Assembly (NCBI GenBank): GCA_036927565.1
Contig: JAYESD010000001.1
Span: 143,767,415-143,831,414 of the forward strand
Direction: 5' to 3'
Origin: Tuctoria greenei
Taxonomy: Eukaryota > Streptophyta > Magnoliopsida > Poales > Poaceae
DNA: 64,000 nt
The position numbers were made by a program, and so were the translations under genes. Below, in pieces: positions 32,929 through 43,550 of this stretch; positions within the stretch are counted from its first letter, which is position 1, and every line of letters starts with the position of its first letter. The notes below the pieces were generated by a model, which searched no databases, had not been told where the DNA came from, and was given only the letters and a program-made list of their open reading frames with translations.

Positions 32929-35900
32929 CTAGACCCTATGGAAGAACTGGGCGACCTTCTGAGCCACATCCGACACGTTGGCTCGGACGACTTCACCCTC
33001 TCCTTCGATGGGACCTTCAAGCACCGGGTCCAAAGGGAATTGAGGATCCCGGCTGGTGTAGCACGTCAGCACATACTCTGCGACATTCTTCACCAGGGAC
33101 TGACCCTCTATTTCCAATTGGTCCGCGATGACATCGCCCACCTTAGAGAGTTTGCTGCCTACTGACCCCAGCGCCTCCAATGCCTGGTCCAGCTTCGGCT
33201 CCGGATCATCCGAACGCATGGGACTGAAGTCCATTGGCGTCAGCGCGTCGTTGGCCTTGCCCAGGAAGTCCTGAACTTGTTGGGACTCCGCAGCCCTTGC
33301 ACCACGCATCTCCGCCAAGGATCTTTTGGCCGCCAGCTCTGAGCTCTCCTGAGCAAGACGCTCCACCTCTTTGGCATTCTGCTGAATCGTCTCAGCAACC
33401 TGCCTTTCGAGCTTGCTGAGCTCTTCCTCCCGGAGGTGGATCTCATTCTGGCGGTTGACCAGATCTTTCTCCCGGCCCCGCACTTTCTTCTCCCGAGCGG
33501 CGATGGCATTCTCCTGCTTGTAGAGTTCCTGCCCTCGCTCCCAGGCTTTCTTCTCCTCCTCCTTGCAACGCTCATCCAATTTCTTGGTGCGTTCTTCAAG
33601 GCTCTTGTCAGCCAGAGCTGTCTTTTGGACAAGCTCCTCCTCCCTCTTCACGAGGTCGTCTCGTAGCTCCAGGAATTTCTGCTCTTCATCTTCGAGCCGT
33701 CTCTCCCGAGCTTCAAGAGCCTCCCGACGCTTGACGAGACTATCGTGGATGGCGGAGAGCCTTTCCTGGCATTCATCAGCTGCACTATTGGCAGCCTTGG
33801 CCTAGTCATATATGGCTCGGGATCGATTGTCGAGGGTCCGCGTCATGCTTTCCCTCTCATCCAACAACTTTCCCCAGTACTCCAGGCGGACCTTCTCCCT
33901 TTGCACCCACTCCTTGTCGTCAGCCACCCTCGACTATGCCAGCTTGGTCTCGAAATGGAGTCGGTTGCGCCACCTCCTAAGTGTTTGGCACTCTTCCTCG
34001 ATTGCCTTGCTGTCGTGGTAGAAGGCCAGTTGGACTTGGCGAAGACTAGAGCAGGCGTTGTCGATAGACAATGATAGGGGGATCGGGTCCGGACCTGTTG
34101 GGGTCATCTCCGCTGGCTCCAGCAGATCTTCAGCAACAATAATTGGGTCCCACTCTACGAGAGTGGTACCCTGAGCTTCCACGGCACTAGGTCCGTCCTC
34201 CGGGATAGCCTCGGCCGCCGCCGAGGAAGTGCTTGCAGCAGAAGTACCGACCTCCAGAATTGGTTCCGAAGGCCCAGCCGCCAGATCATCAACAATTGGT
34301 CCCTCTGGCGGGGGGGGGGGGGGGGGGGCAGCAGCTTCATCCCGACACTTTGGCGGGGGGCCAGCAGCTTCATCCCGGCACTCTGGCTCGGCAACGGGCA
34401 CCTCCGGGATCACTGCTTCTAGAGCGGGCGTTGAAGGTTCGGCCGAAGCAGAAGCTACTTCTGGCTCCGGCGCAGGCGCTTCCTCCGCCTCTTGTTCGGG
34501 TGCTGGTGCTTCGAGCGCCATAGGCTCAAGCGTCGACGCCTCTGCAACAACTGGCTCGGACACTGGAACCTCTGCAACAGCCGGCTCCACAGCCGAAACT
34601 TCTGCAGCTACCGGCTCTATCGCCGGAGCTTCCTCGACAACCGGCACAAGAGCCGGAGCTTCATCAACACCCGGCTCTACCACCGGGACCTCCTCAACCA
34701 CCGACTTGACTGTCGGGGCTTCAACAACATCCGGCTCTAGGGCCGGAATCGCAGCTTCCCCCGGCTCTGCGGCCAAAGCATCCAATATCACAGCATCCAA
34801 GCCCGGAGCTTCAACTTCCAAGGCTCGCGCTGCTGGTACATCTTCAGTCCCGTGGTCCGGCGCTACCACGGGAGCTTTTGGGGATGAGTCATCCAAAACC
34901 ACGACAGCCAGCGTCGGGGCTGCTGCAGCCTCTGCCACCTCTTGGGGCGGCAAAGGAATCAGAGCCGAAGCTTCAGCCTGCACATCCTCAACTGCTGCTG
35001 CAGGGGCCAGAGCTTCAGCCCTTTTCTTGGGCACGCTATGGATGAAGGACGAAGAGACTCAAAATGCAGTTTACAATAAAACGACTAACTGAGGTAAAAA
35101 ATCAAAAATTACCTCAGAAGGCTTCCGCACAAGTTCCCGCGAAACCTCTTCTCCGGACGCTCCGGACTGGCCCCAACCGACATTGGCGTGGTAGTCCCAG
35201 ACGACCCCCCGGAGTTTGCTGCTGCTGTCGGTGCTGCTCTGGTCGAGGCCCCCCTCGACCGGGAAGGACCTCCGGACCGAGAGCCCTTAGCTGGCCCTGG
35301 GACCGGAGTCACTTGGCCGGAGCTAGCACCCTGGGAAGATGCCACAACTGGAGTAGATGCCGCCGTTGTAGACCTTCCCCTCCGGGGAGAAGGAGACGCC
35401 GCGGAAGAAGTATGCCTGGCCCACCTGTCGGCATGCTTCCACTTACAGCTCGAGGGCTCGGCCAATTCCTTGCCCTTGCCGATGACTTCGGTTCTTGGCT
35501 TAGGGGCGGGGACGGAGCCACCTTCGGGAGCTTCGGAGATCGCCAACCCGGTGGTCGAGCGCCTCTCAATGACACCTAGGTCGTCAAGCACCGGCATCGT
35601 CTGCCGGAGCTCCCTACTGAACGCAGCCTCCATGTTCAGTGGGAGGAAAGCTGGCGGCAGAGCCAAATCGTCGCCCTCGACGTCGATGTCGTGCTGGAAT
35701 TTTTTCAGGTGGAACTCTAAAGTTGCACCCTCCATGTTGGACTTCAAATCGGTCACGATCCGGTCGTCGTCCAGCATGCTGTTGAGAGCTCAAGCCAACT
35801 TCTCCCTCCTCTTCAACGGAGCCCACCTGTTGGTCAGGAAGTTGCAAAACACCGCCTTGGGAGTCACCCCTCCTTCCACACACAGCCGGATCCTGTTCAG

Positions 35901-36485
35901 AGCAGGATCGAAGGCATCCGACAGCACCGGAGCTTCACTCCAAACTACAGTGTTGATGCTGGGGAGGCCTTCCGGCAGCTCCAGTTTCTCGTGCTCCTCC
36001 ACCCTGATTACAATCTAATACTTCTTCCAGTCGTCCCATTTCTCAGAAGGGAACGATCGCAAGTACTTGTACGGGCACTTCTTGCGCTTCATAAAATAGT
36101 AGAAGCCAAGGTACTCGTCGCTCCGACCTGTGGTTTGGATAGTGAAGAAGGTGCGGAAGAGCTCAATATAGGGGGAATGCCCACCCACATCTCACAGAAG
36201 TGGAAAAATATGGACACCAGCAAAATGGAGTGGGGGCCAAGGTGGTAAAGCTACAGACCATAGAAGTCTAGCAGCACCAAAAAAGAAGGAGGAGAAAGGT
36301 GGGATCAGTCCCACCATGGCATAAGCGGAGAAGTACACCATGTCGCCGGCGTTTTCCTTCTCGAACGAAATCTTGCCGGCGCAGACCAGGTGGTTGAAGA
36401 AGTCCGGGGACCATCCCATGAGGGCTCGGACCTTCTTCAAATCATCATCAGTCTTCAGTCGGCTCTGGCGGAGACCCAACTCCAT
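32929..36485 (-). pseudogene. Antisense accessory gene of element X (transposon-domain / coiled-coil protein)
   Basis: Reads opposite to gag-pol, from ATG 36485 to TAG 32929, about 1,160 codons after splicing. The N-terminal third (MELGLRQSRL..., 36485-35700) resembles the 'putative gypsy-type transposon' family: 'MVYFSAYAMVGLIPPFSSFF' then 'FCNFLTNRWAPLKRREKL'. Next is a Ser/Pro/Gly-rich basic stretch (35560-35113), a 77-bp intron (35112-35036), a repetitive Ala/Pro/Glu/Val section (35034-34150), and a Glu/Lys/Arg-rich coiled coil (33850-33250). Frameshifts near 36270 and 35780 and stops at 33936 and 33804 disable it. A long G run (34315-34328) lies inside. The role is unknown; related Grande elements encode a nuclear protein from a comparable gene. 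Confidence 0.8.
35036..35112 (-). other. Intron in the antisense gene of element X
   Basis: A 77-bp AT-rich segment with GT at its 5' end (CTGAG/GTAATTTTTG) and AG at its 3' end after a pyrimidine-rich run (CGTCCTTCATCCATAG/CGTG). Unspliced, the first exon meets TAA at once. Spliced, the frame passes directly from ...GSLL through a joined Ser codon into VPKKRAEA. Element Y keeps both splice sites (41412-41487). Confidence 0.75.
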
Positions 36486-37006
36486 TGCGGCACAGCGAGG
36501 CAGGAGAGGAAAGGCAAGCTAAAGTTTGGAAGGTTTGAGCGCAAGATCGATTGAAAGGTGTAAAGAACCCCAAACGGTGCATGCTTTCCTTCTTAAGTAA
36601 GCCCTCGCAACGCCTGAATGGAAACCGCAGAGGAGCCGACAATACCAGTCAAAGATTTCACCCCACCAATGACAAGGGGGCCCGGGGCCACCCCGACGAT
36701 CAAGTCGAGGTTCTTACCCCAGGCGAACGGTTGTCATCATGAAAGGCGGGAAACCCGAAGTCAGTGACCTGACAGGGCACGCGGAACCGTTACGATTTTC
36801 GTATCGGGAACCGGCGACCTTCAATTACGTGAGATCTGCACGCTAAGATCTCACGTGCCGCCTTCTAGATACGCCACGCGGCAGAAGTTTAACTGGGAAC
36901 TACTGCCAACGGCACAACCAAAGACCCTTGAAGACACGTTTTAGAAACCAAAGAAGGGACCCACCTCCAGCAAATGACTTCATACAAAAGGTCTCTCCCA
37001 GAGGTG
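36486..37006 (-). promoter_or_regulatory. Upstream region of the antisense gene, element X
   Basis: About 0.5 kb between the antisense ATG and the PPT. It is conserved in Y (39556-40039). On the - strand a GGCTTACTTAAGAAGG sequence about 100 bp upstream of the ATG, in both copies, is a possible weak TATA. The promoter of the accessory gene should lie here or in the adjacent LTR; this is inference. Confidence 0.4.
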
Positions 37007-37021
37007 AGTCCAGGGGGCCAC
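37007..37021 (+). promoter_or_regulatory. Polypurine tract of element X
   Basis: AGTCCAGGGGGCCAC sits directly before the 3' LTR. The Y equivalent is GGAGTCCAGGGGTCAC on the - strand. Confidence 0.65.
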
Positions 37022-37886
37022 TGTCGGTACCCTCCGTACCGGATACCCCTTGGGATTGCAAAGATCACAAGGAAACTCCATATACCAGATTTGAAGACCT
37101 CCGAAGGCCCCACAAGTCAAGCGTAGCCGGACCTGCTTCCCCAACATGGTTAGTCCCGGGGCCGCCACGTGTATCACAAGACCGGAGCTATCACCCACAC
37201 CTGGGAAGCTCCGGTCAGAATACCAAAATGGCACCCCTTGACCTAACCCCAGACAGAGGGAACCTCCAGTACTTACACATGTCCAACAGCACAGACCTAC
37301 CTGTCCACGACGGTGAGCTCCGGAGCTGCCACGTGGCAACTGTCGGACCTTCAACATCAACTATCAAGCCGATGGACCCCCCAACGGCTCCGGACCTTCA
37401 AGGATCAATCAAAAACTTCAAGAACCAATTAAGTGTCATTAATGCCATATTAATGACACACGATCATATGGTCCTTAATACTAGTAACGGCACTGTTAAG
37501 GCCCGTTACTAGGCTATTAAGAGTAATTAACTCCATTTATTGTGTATCAAGCATGTGTAACCGCCGGTTCCACTTGTCGGGCCAGGCTAACGTTGTAACA
37601 ACCAGTCCTTGTGCTATAAAAGGATTGGTCGACGATACACAAAGGACGGTTCGAGACTACTGCTGAACACCCTAAGCTAGACGAGCTTCTTCTAGACTCA
37701 CAAGTTTAATACATCACCAACACACCCCGTGTAGTAGGGTATTATGCTCAGGCGGTCCGAACCACGTAAATCTGTGTGTACACGTGTCTTTCACCTTCTT
37801 GAATCTCTGCGCACCCATTACCGAACTACAACTCCTCTATCTACCAAAGGTAGTGTCGGGAGATCTGCCGGTTCCAAACACCGACA
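37022..37886 (+). repeat. 3' LTR of element X
   Basis: 865 bp, TGTCGGTACC to ACCGACA. It pairs with 21953-22832 and lacks 15 bp present in the 5' LTR and in both Y LTRs, so this copy lost them after insertion. Confidence 0.92.
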
Positions 37887-38390
37887 GTATTTACTTAACA
37901 TGTAAGCGTGGTGCTTAGATAGTTAAGTGGCGTTAGATGTCTTGTATACCCACGACTTGTAGGGGTAGGTGGCAGGTGGTGACAGCCCTATTCGTCCTTT
38001 GTAATCCCCCACATTCGGCAATGCCACATGCTCGTGGCGAGAATCTTCCTAACGTAGTCAGGGGTGAACCCGTGCCCGATATGTTGGAGCACTAAGAACT
38101 AATATTCATCGTTAGCATATTCATGTGTACCTTATTAGGCTATGTATATGAGTAAAAGAGCACAGTAGGAGTGTGTCACACTACCCCTAGTAGCATCTTA
38201 CCCCTGTTCTGATAAATACTTGGTACCCTATACCTTGATCATAAGAACAATGTTTACTTTACTTCCCGCCTTCCTTTGGGATAAATACAATACCATTGGG
38301 AATACTCTTGGGTTAAATGCTACAACGGTATCTTTTGTGCGCTTGCGGATCTCATCTCCTATCAGAGATGATTTGTGGTGTTAAGAAATA
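37887..38390 (+). repeat. Z-type Athila-like LTR, fragment 3
   Basis: Starts with the right TSD of X (GTATT, 37887-37891) and continues the LTR of fragments 1 and 2: TACTTAACATGTAA and TAGGGGTAGGTGGCAGGTGG match 63871-63959. The end (ATGATTTGTGGTG...AAATACCA) matches 8525-8548. It shares TGTGCGCTTGCGGAT with the LTR end of the 10916 element, so it is Athila-like. Confidence 0.7.
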
Positions 38391-38654
38391 CCAAACAGTC
38401 ACATAACCCGAAGTTTCATCGGTACAAGTACCAGGAGCTAACCATCCCTCTCAATCCAAGAGAGGAAACTTGCAAGAGTAATGTTTCTATGCAAGCATAC
38501 AAGAAGTCAATTGTTGAAAGAAGATTTGGAGGTTCCATTTTAACATTTCCTGACCAATGAGTAAACGAGCATGGTTGAAACCTATCGGAATTTAATCCCG
38601 AGGGATGATCATAGCTTTACGGAGCAGGAGATTTGACATGAAAACCCTCCATGG
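38391..38654 (+). other. Remnant interior of element Z
   Basis: Non-LTR sequence after the Z LTR end. No PBS is recognisable. A short frame (38375-38560) has no known domain. It continues at 51690 on the far side of element Y. Confidence 0.4.
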
Positions 38655-38659
38655 GCGAC
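38655..38659. repeat. Target-site duplication GCGAC (left)
   Basis: Matches 51685-51689 on the far side of element Y. Confidence 0.88.
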
Positions 38660-39540
38660 TTTCGGTGTTTGGAACCAGCAGATCTCCCGACACTACCTTT
38701 GGTAGATAGAGGAGTTGTAGTTCGGTAATGGGCGCGCAGAGATTCAAGAAGGTGAAAGACACGTGTACACAGGGATTTACGTGGTTCGGGCCGCCTGAGT
38801 GTAATACCCTACTCCAAGGGGTGTTTTGTTGATGTATTAAGCTTGTGAGTCTAGAAGAAGCTCCAGGAGAAGAAGCTCATCTAGCTCAGGGTGTTCAGAA
38901 CTAGTCTCGAACCGTCCTTTGTCTATCGTCGACCAGTCCTTTTATAGCACAAGGACTAGTCGTTACAACGTTAGCCTGGCCCGACAGGTGGCCCCGGCGG
39001 TTACACATGCTTTATACACAATAAATGGAGTTAATTACTCTTAATAGTCTGGTAATAGGCCTTAACAGTGTCGTTATTAGTATTAAGGACCATCCAATCG
39101 TGTGTCATTAATATGGCATTAATGACACTTAATAGGGTCTTGAAGTTTTTGATTGATCCTTGAAGGTCCGGAGCCGTTGGGGGGTAAACCGGCTTGATAG
39201 TTGAAGTTGAAGGTCCGGCGGTTGCCACGTGGCAGCTCCGGAGCTCACTGATGTGGACGGGTAGGTCCGGTGCTTTTGGACACGTGTCGGTACCGGAGCT
39301 TCCCTCTGTCTGGGGTTAGGTCCGGGGGTGCCATATTGGTATTCTGACCGAAGCTTCCCAGGTGTGGGTGATAGCTCTGGTCTTGTGATACACGTGGCGG
39401 CCCCGGGACTAACCATTTCGGGGAAGCAGGTCCGGCTACGCCTGACTTGTGGGGCCTTCTGAGGTCTTCAAATCTGGTATATGGAGTTTCCATGTGATCT
39501 TTGCAATCCTAAGGGGTATCCGGTACGGAGAGTAACGACA
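38660..39540 (-). repeat. 3' LTR of element Y
   Basis: 881 bp. On the - strand it runs from TGTCGTTACTCTCCG (39540) to CACCGAAA (38660), so the terminal CA has mutated. CACGTG occurs near 38760, 39226, 39281 and 39391. Confidence 0.9.
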
Positions 39541-39556
39541 GTGACCCCTGGACTCA
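39541..39556 (-). promoter_or_regulatory. Polypurine tract of element Y
   Basis: GAGTCCAGGGGTCAC on the - strand directly precedes the 3' LTR. Confidence 0.6.
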
Positions 39557-40039
39557 CCTCCAAGAGAGGCCTTTTGTATGAACTCATTTCGCCGGAGGTG
39601 GGTCCATTCTTTGGTTTCTGAACTATGTCTTCAAGGTTCTTTGATTGTGCCGTTGGCGGTAGTTCTCAGTTAAACTTCCACCGCGTGGCATATCTTGAAG
39701 GAGGCAGGTGAGATCTCAGCGTGCAGATCTCACGCAATTGAAGGTCGCCGGTTCCCGATACAAAAATTGTATCGGTTCCGCGCGTCCCGTCAGGCCGTTC
39801 GCCTGGGGTAAGAACCTCGGCTTGATCGTCAGGGTGGCCCCGGGCCCCCTTGTCATTGGCGGGGTGAACTCTTTGACTGGTATTGTCGGCTCCTCTGCGG
39901 TTTCCATCCAGGCGTTGCGGGGGCTTACTTAAGAAGGAAAGCATGCACCGTTTGGGGTTCTTTACGCCTTTCAATCAATCTTGAGCTCAAACCTTCCAAA
40001 CATTAGCTTGCCTTTCCTCTCCTGCCTCGCTGTGCTGCA
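39557..40039 (+). promoter_or_regulatory. Upstream region of the antisense gene, element Y
   Basis: Counterpart of 36486-37006. It keeps the GGCTTACTTAAGAAGG sequence (near 39925) about 100 bp before the gene start. Possible promoter; inference only. Confidence 0.4.
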
Positions 40040-43000
40040 ATGGAGTAGGGTCTCTGCCAGAGCTGACTGAAGACCGATGACGATTTGAAGAAGGTCCGGG
40101 CACTCATGGGATGGTCCCCTGACTTCTTCAACCACCTGGTCCGTGCTGGCAAGCTTCCGTTCGAGAAGGAACATGCCAGCAACATGGTGTACTTCTCCGC
40201 GTATGCCATGGTGGGACTGATCCCACCTTTCTCCTCCTTCTTCTTGATGCTGCTAGACTTCTATGGTCTGCAGCTTTACCACCTTGGCCCCCACTCCATT
40301 CTGCTAGTGTCCATATTTGTCCACTTCTGCAAGATGTGGGTGGGCATTCCCCCATGCATTGAGCTCTTCCGCACCTTCTTTACTGTCCAAACGACAGGTC
40401 GGAGCGATGAGTACCTTGGCTTCTACTATTTTATGAAGCGCAAGAAGTGCTCGTACAAGTACTTGCGGTCGTTCCCTTCTGGGAAATGGGATGACTGGAA
40501 GAATGATTGGATTGTAATCAGGGTGGAGGAGCACGAGAAGATGGAGCTACCGGAAGGCCTCCCCAACATCGACACTGCAGTTTGGAGTGATGCTCTGGTG
40601 CTATCAGATGCCTTCGATCCTGCTGTGACCAGGATCCGCCTGTGTGTGGAAGGAGGGGTGACTCACCAGGCGGTGTTTTGCAACTTCCTGACCAACAGGT
40701 GGGCTCCGTTGAAGAGGATAGAGAAGTTGGTTTGGGCTCTCAACAGCATATTGGACGACGACCGGATCGTGACCGGTTTGAAGTCCAACATGGAGGGTGC
40801 AACTTTAGAGTTCCACCTGAAGAAATTCTAGCACAGCATCGACGTCGAGGGCGACGATTTGGCTCCGCCGCCAGCTTTCCTCTCACTTAACATGGAGGCA
40901 GCATTCAGTAGGGAGCTCCGGCGGACGATGCCGGTGCTTGACGACCTAGGTGTCGTTGAGAGGCGCTTGACCACCGGGTTGGCGATCTCAGAAGCTCCGG
41001 AAGATGGCTCCGTCCCTGCCCCTAAGCCAAGAACCGAAGTCATCGGCAAGGTCAAGGAAAGGGCCGAGCCCTTGAGCCGTAAGAGGAAGCATGCCGACAA
41101 GAGGTCCAGGCATACTTCTTCTACGGCGTCTCCTTCTCCCCAGAGGGGAAGGTCTACAACGGCGGTGTCTACTCCAGTTGCGGCATCTTCCCAGGGTGCT
41201 AGCTCCGGCCAAGTGACTCCGGTCCCAGGGCCAGCTGAGGGCTCCGAGTCCGGAGGTCGTTCCCGATCGAGGGGGCCTCGACCAGAGCAACGCCGACAGC
41301 AGCAGCAAGCTTTGGGGGGCCCTCCGGGGCTACCACGCCAATGTCGGCTGGGGCCAGTCCGGAGCATCCGGAGAAGAGGTTCCACGGGAACTGGTGCGGA
41401 AGCCTTCCGATGTAATTTTTTATTTTTTACCTTAGTCATCGTTTTATTGTTAACTGTATTTTGAGTCTCTTCGTCCTTCATCCACAGCGTGCCCAAGAAA
41501 AGGGCTGAAGCTCCGGCCCCTGCAGCAGCAGTTGAGGCTGTGCGGGCTGAAGCTTCGACTCCGATTCCTACGCTGCCCCAAGAGGTGGCAGAGGCTGCGG
41601 TAGCCCTAGCGCCGACTGTCGTGGTTTTGGATGACTCATCCCCAGAAGCTCCCGTGGTAGCGCCAGACCACGGGACTGAAGATGTACCAGCAGCGCCAGC
41701 CTTGGAAGTTGAAGCTCCAGGCTTGGATGCTGTGATGTTGGACACTCCGGCCGCAGAGCCGGGGGAAGCTGCGATTCCAGCCCTAGGGCCGGATGTTGTT
41801 GAAGCCCCGGTAGTCGAGCCGATGGTTGAGGAGGTCCCGGTGGTAGAGTCAGGTGTTGATGAAGCTCCGACGCTTGTGCTGGTTGTCGAGGAAGCTCCGG
41901 TGATAGAGCCAGTAGCTGCAGAAGTTCTGGCTATGGAGCCGGCTATTGCATAGGTTCCAGCGTTCGAGCCAGTTGCTGCGGAGGTGTCGGCGCCTGAGCC
42001 TATGGTGGTCGAAGCGCCAGCGCCGGAGCCCATGATGGCTGAAGCGCCAGCACCCAAACCAGAGGCGGAGGAAGCGCCTGCGCTGGAGCCAGAAGAACCT
42101 TCAACGCCCGCTCCGGAAGCAGTGATCCTGGAGGTGCCTGTTGCCGAGCCAGAGTGTCGGGATGAAGCTGTTGTCCCCCGCCGGAGGGTCCAATTGTTGA
42201 TGATCTGGCGGCTGGGCCTTCGGAACCAAGTACTTCTGCTGCAATCACTTCCTCAGCGACGGCCGAGGCTATCTCGGAGGACGGCCCTAGTGCCGTGGAA
42301 GCTCAGGGTACCGCTCTCGTAGAGTGGGACCCAATTTTTGTTGCTGAAGATCCGCTGGAGCCAGCGGAGATGACCACGGCAGGTCTGGACCCGATCCCCC
42401 TATCATTGTCTATCGACAACGCCTGCTCCAGTCTTCGCCAAGTCAAACTGGCCTTCTACCATGACAACAAGGCCCTCAAGGAGGAGCGCCAAACCCTTAG
42501 GAGGTGGCGCAACCGACTCCATTTCAAGACCAAGCTGGCACAGTTGAGGCTGGCTGATGACAAGGAGTGGGTGCAAAGGGAGAAGGTCTGCCTGGAGTAC
42601 TGGGAAAGTTGTTGGATGAGAGGGAAAGCATGACGCGGACCCTCGACAACCAATGTCGGGCCATATATGATCAGGCCAAGGCTGCCAATAGTGCAGCTGA
42701 TGAACGCCAGGAAAGGCTCTCCGCCATCCACGATAGTCTCGTCAAGCGTCGGGAGGCTCTTGAAGCTCGAGAGAGACGGCTCAAGGATGAAGAGCAGAAA
42801 TTCCTGGAGCTACGGGACGACCTCATGAAGAGGGAGAAGGAGCTTGTCCAAAAGACAGCTCTGGCTGACAAGATCCTTGAAGAACGCACCAAGAAATTGG
42901 ATGAGCGTTGCAAGGAGGAGGAGAAGAAAGCGTGGGAGCGAGGGCAGGAACTCTACAAGCAGGAGAATGCCATGGCCGCCCTGGAGAAGAAAGTGCGGGG

Positions 43001-43550
43001 CCGGGTGAAAGATTTGGTCAACCACCGGAACGAGATTCACCTCCGGGAGGAAGAGCTCAGCAAGCTCGAAAGGCAGGTTGCTGAGACGATTTAGCAGAAT
43101 GCCAAAGAGGTGGAGCTTCTTGCTCGGGAGAGCTCGGAGCTGGCGGCGGCCAAAAGATCCTTGCCGGAGATGCGTGGTGCAAGGGATGCGGAGTCCCAAC
43201 AAGTTTGGGACTTCCTGGGCAAGGCCAACGATGCGCTGACGCCAATGGGCTTCAGTCCCGTGCGTCTAGATGATCCGGAGCCGGAGCTGGACCATACATT
43301 GGAGGCGCTGGGGTAATCAGGCAGCAAAATCTCCAAGGTGGGCGATGTCATCGCGGACCAATTGGAAACGGAGGGTCAGTCCCTGGCAAAGAACGTCGCT
43401 GAGTATGTGCTGACGTGCTACACCAGCTGGGATCCTCAATTCCCTTTGGACCCGGTGCTTGAAGGTCCCATCGAAGGAGAGAGTGAAGCCGTCCGAGCCA
43501 ACGTGTCGGAGGTGGCTCAGAAGGTCGCCCAGTTCTTCCATAGGGTCTAG
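40040..43550 (+). pseudogene. Antisense accessory gene of element Y (transposon-domain / coiled-coil protein)
   Basis: Runs against the gag-pol direction of Y, from ATG 40040 to TAG 43548-43550, about 1,145 codons after splicing. The first domain is better preserved than in X: 40085-40831 is open and includes 'MVGLIPPFSSFFLMLLDFYG', 'LQLYHLGPHSILLVSIFVHF' and 'FCNFLTNRWAPLKRIEKLVW'. A Ser/Pro-rich basic stretch (40990-41260), a 76-bp intron (41412-41487), Ala/Pro/Glu repeats (41489-42160) and a coiled coil (42640-43100) follow. Stops at 40043, 40829, 41951, 43092 and 43315 and frameshifts near 41270, 42170 and 42610 break it. The stop at 40043 directly after the ATG would prevent use of that start in this copy. 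Confidence 0.8.
41412..41487 (+). other. Intron in the antisense gene of element Y
   Basis: 76 bp, CCGAT/GTAATTTTTT to CTTCATCCACAG/CGTGCCC. Both splice sites match those of X despite drift of the sequence between them (CCTTAGTCATC against CCTCAGTTAGTC). Confidence 0.75.

Larger units (their letters stand above)
21953..37886 (+). mobile_element. Element X: full-length Tat-lineage Ty3/gypsy retrotransposon
   Basis: The element is 15,934 bp, or 13.1 kb without the solo LTR inside it. LTRs run TGTCGGT...ACCGACA, and both flanks carry TSD GTATT (21948-21952, 37887-37891). The paralogue at 63866-63870 shows the empty site. Order: LTR, PBS, gag, protease, RT, RNase H, second RNase H, integrase, non-coding block, accessory gene on the opposite strand, PPT, LTR. 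The second RNase H and the antisense gene are hallmarks of the Tat (Retand/Grande-like) lineage. Gag and pol carry multiple stops. Confidence 0.92.

Noticed and set aside
34229..35092. Plus-strand open frame of 287 codons rich in Ser/Ala/Gly/Thr (and its twin at 40828-42057 -)
   Set aside because: It is the reverse complement of the Ala/Pro/Glu repeat tract of the antisense gene. The repeat composition keeps both strands open. The coding strand is fixed by the N-terminal domain, intron and coiled coil.
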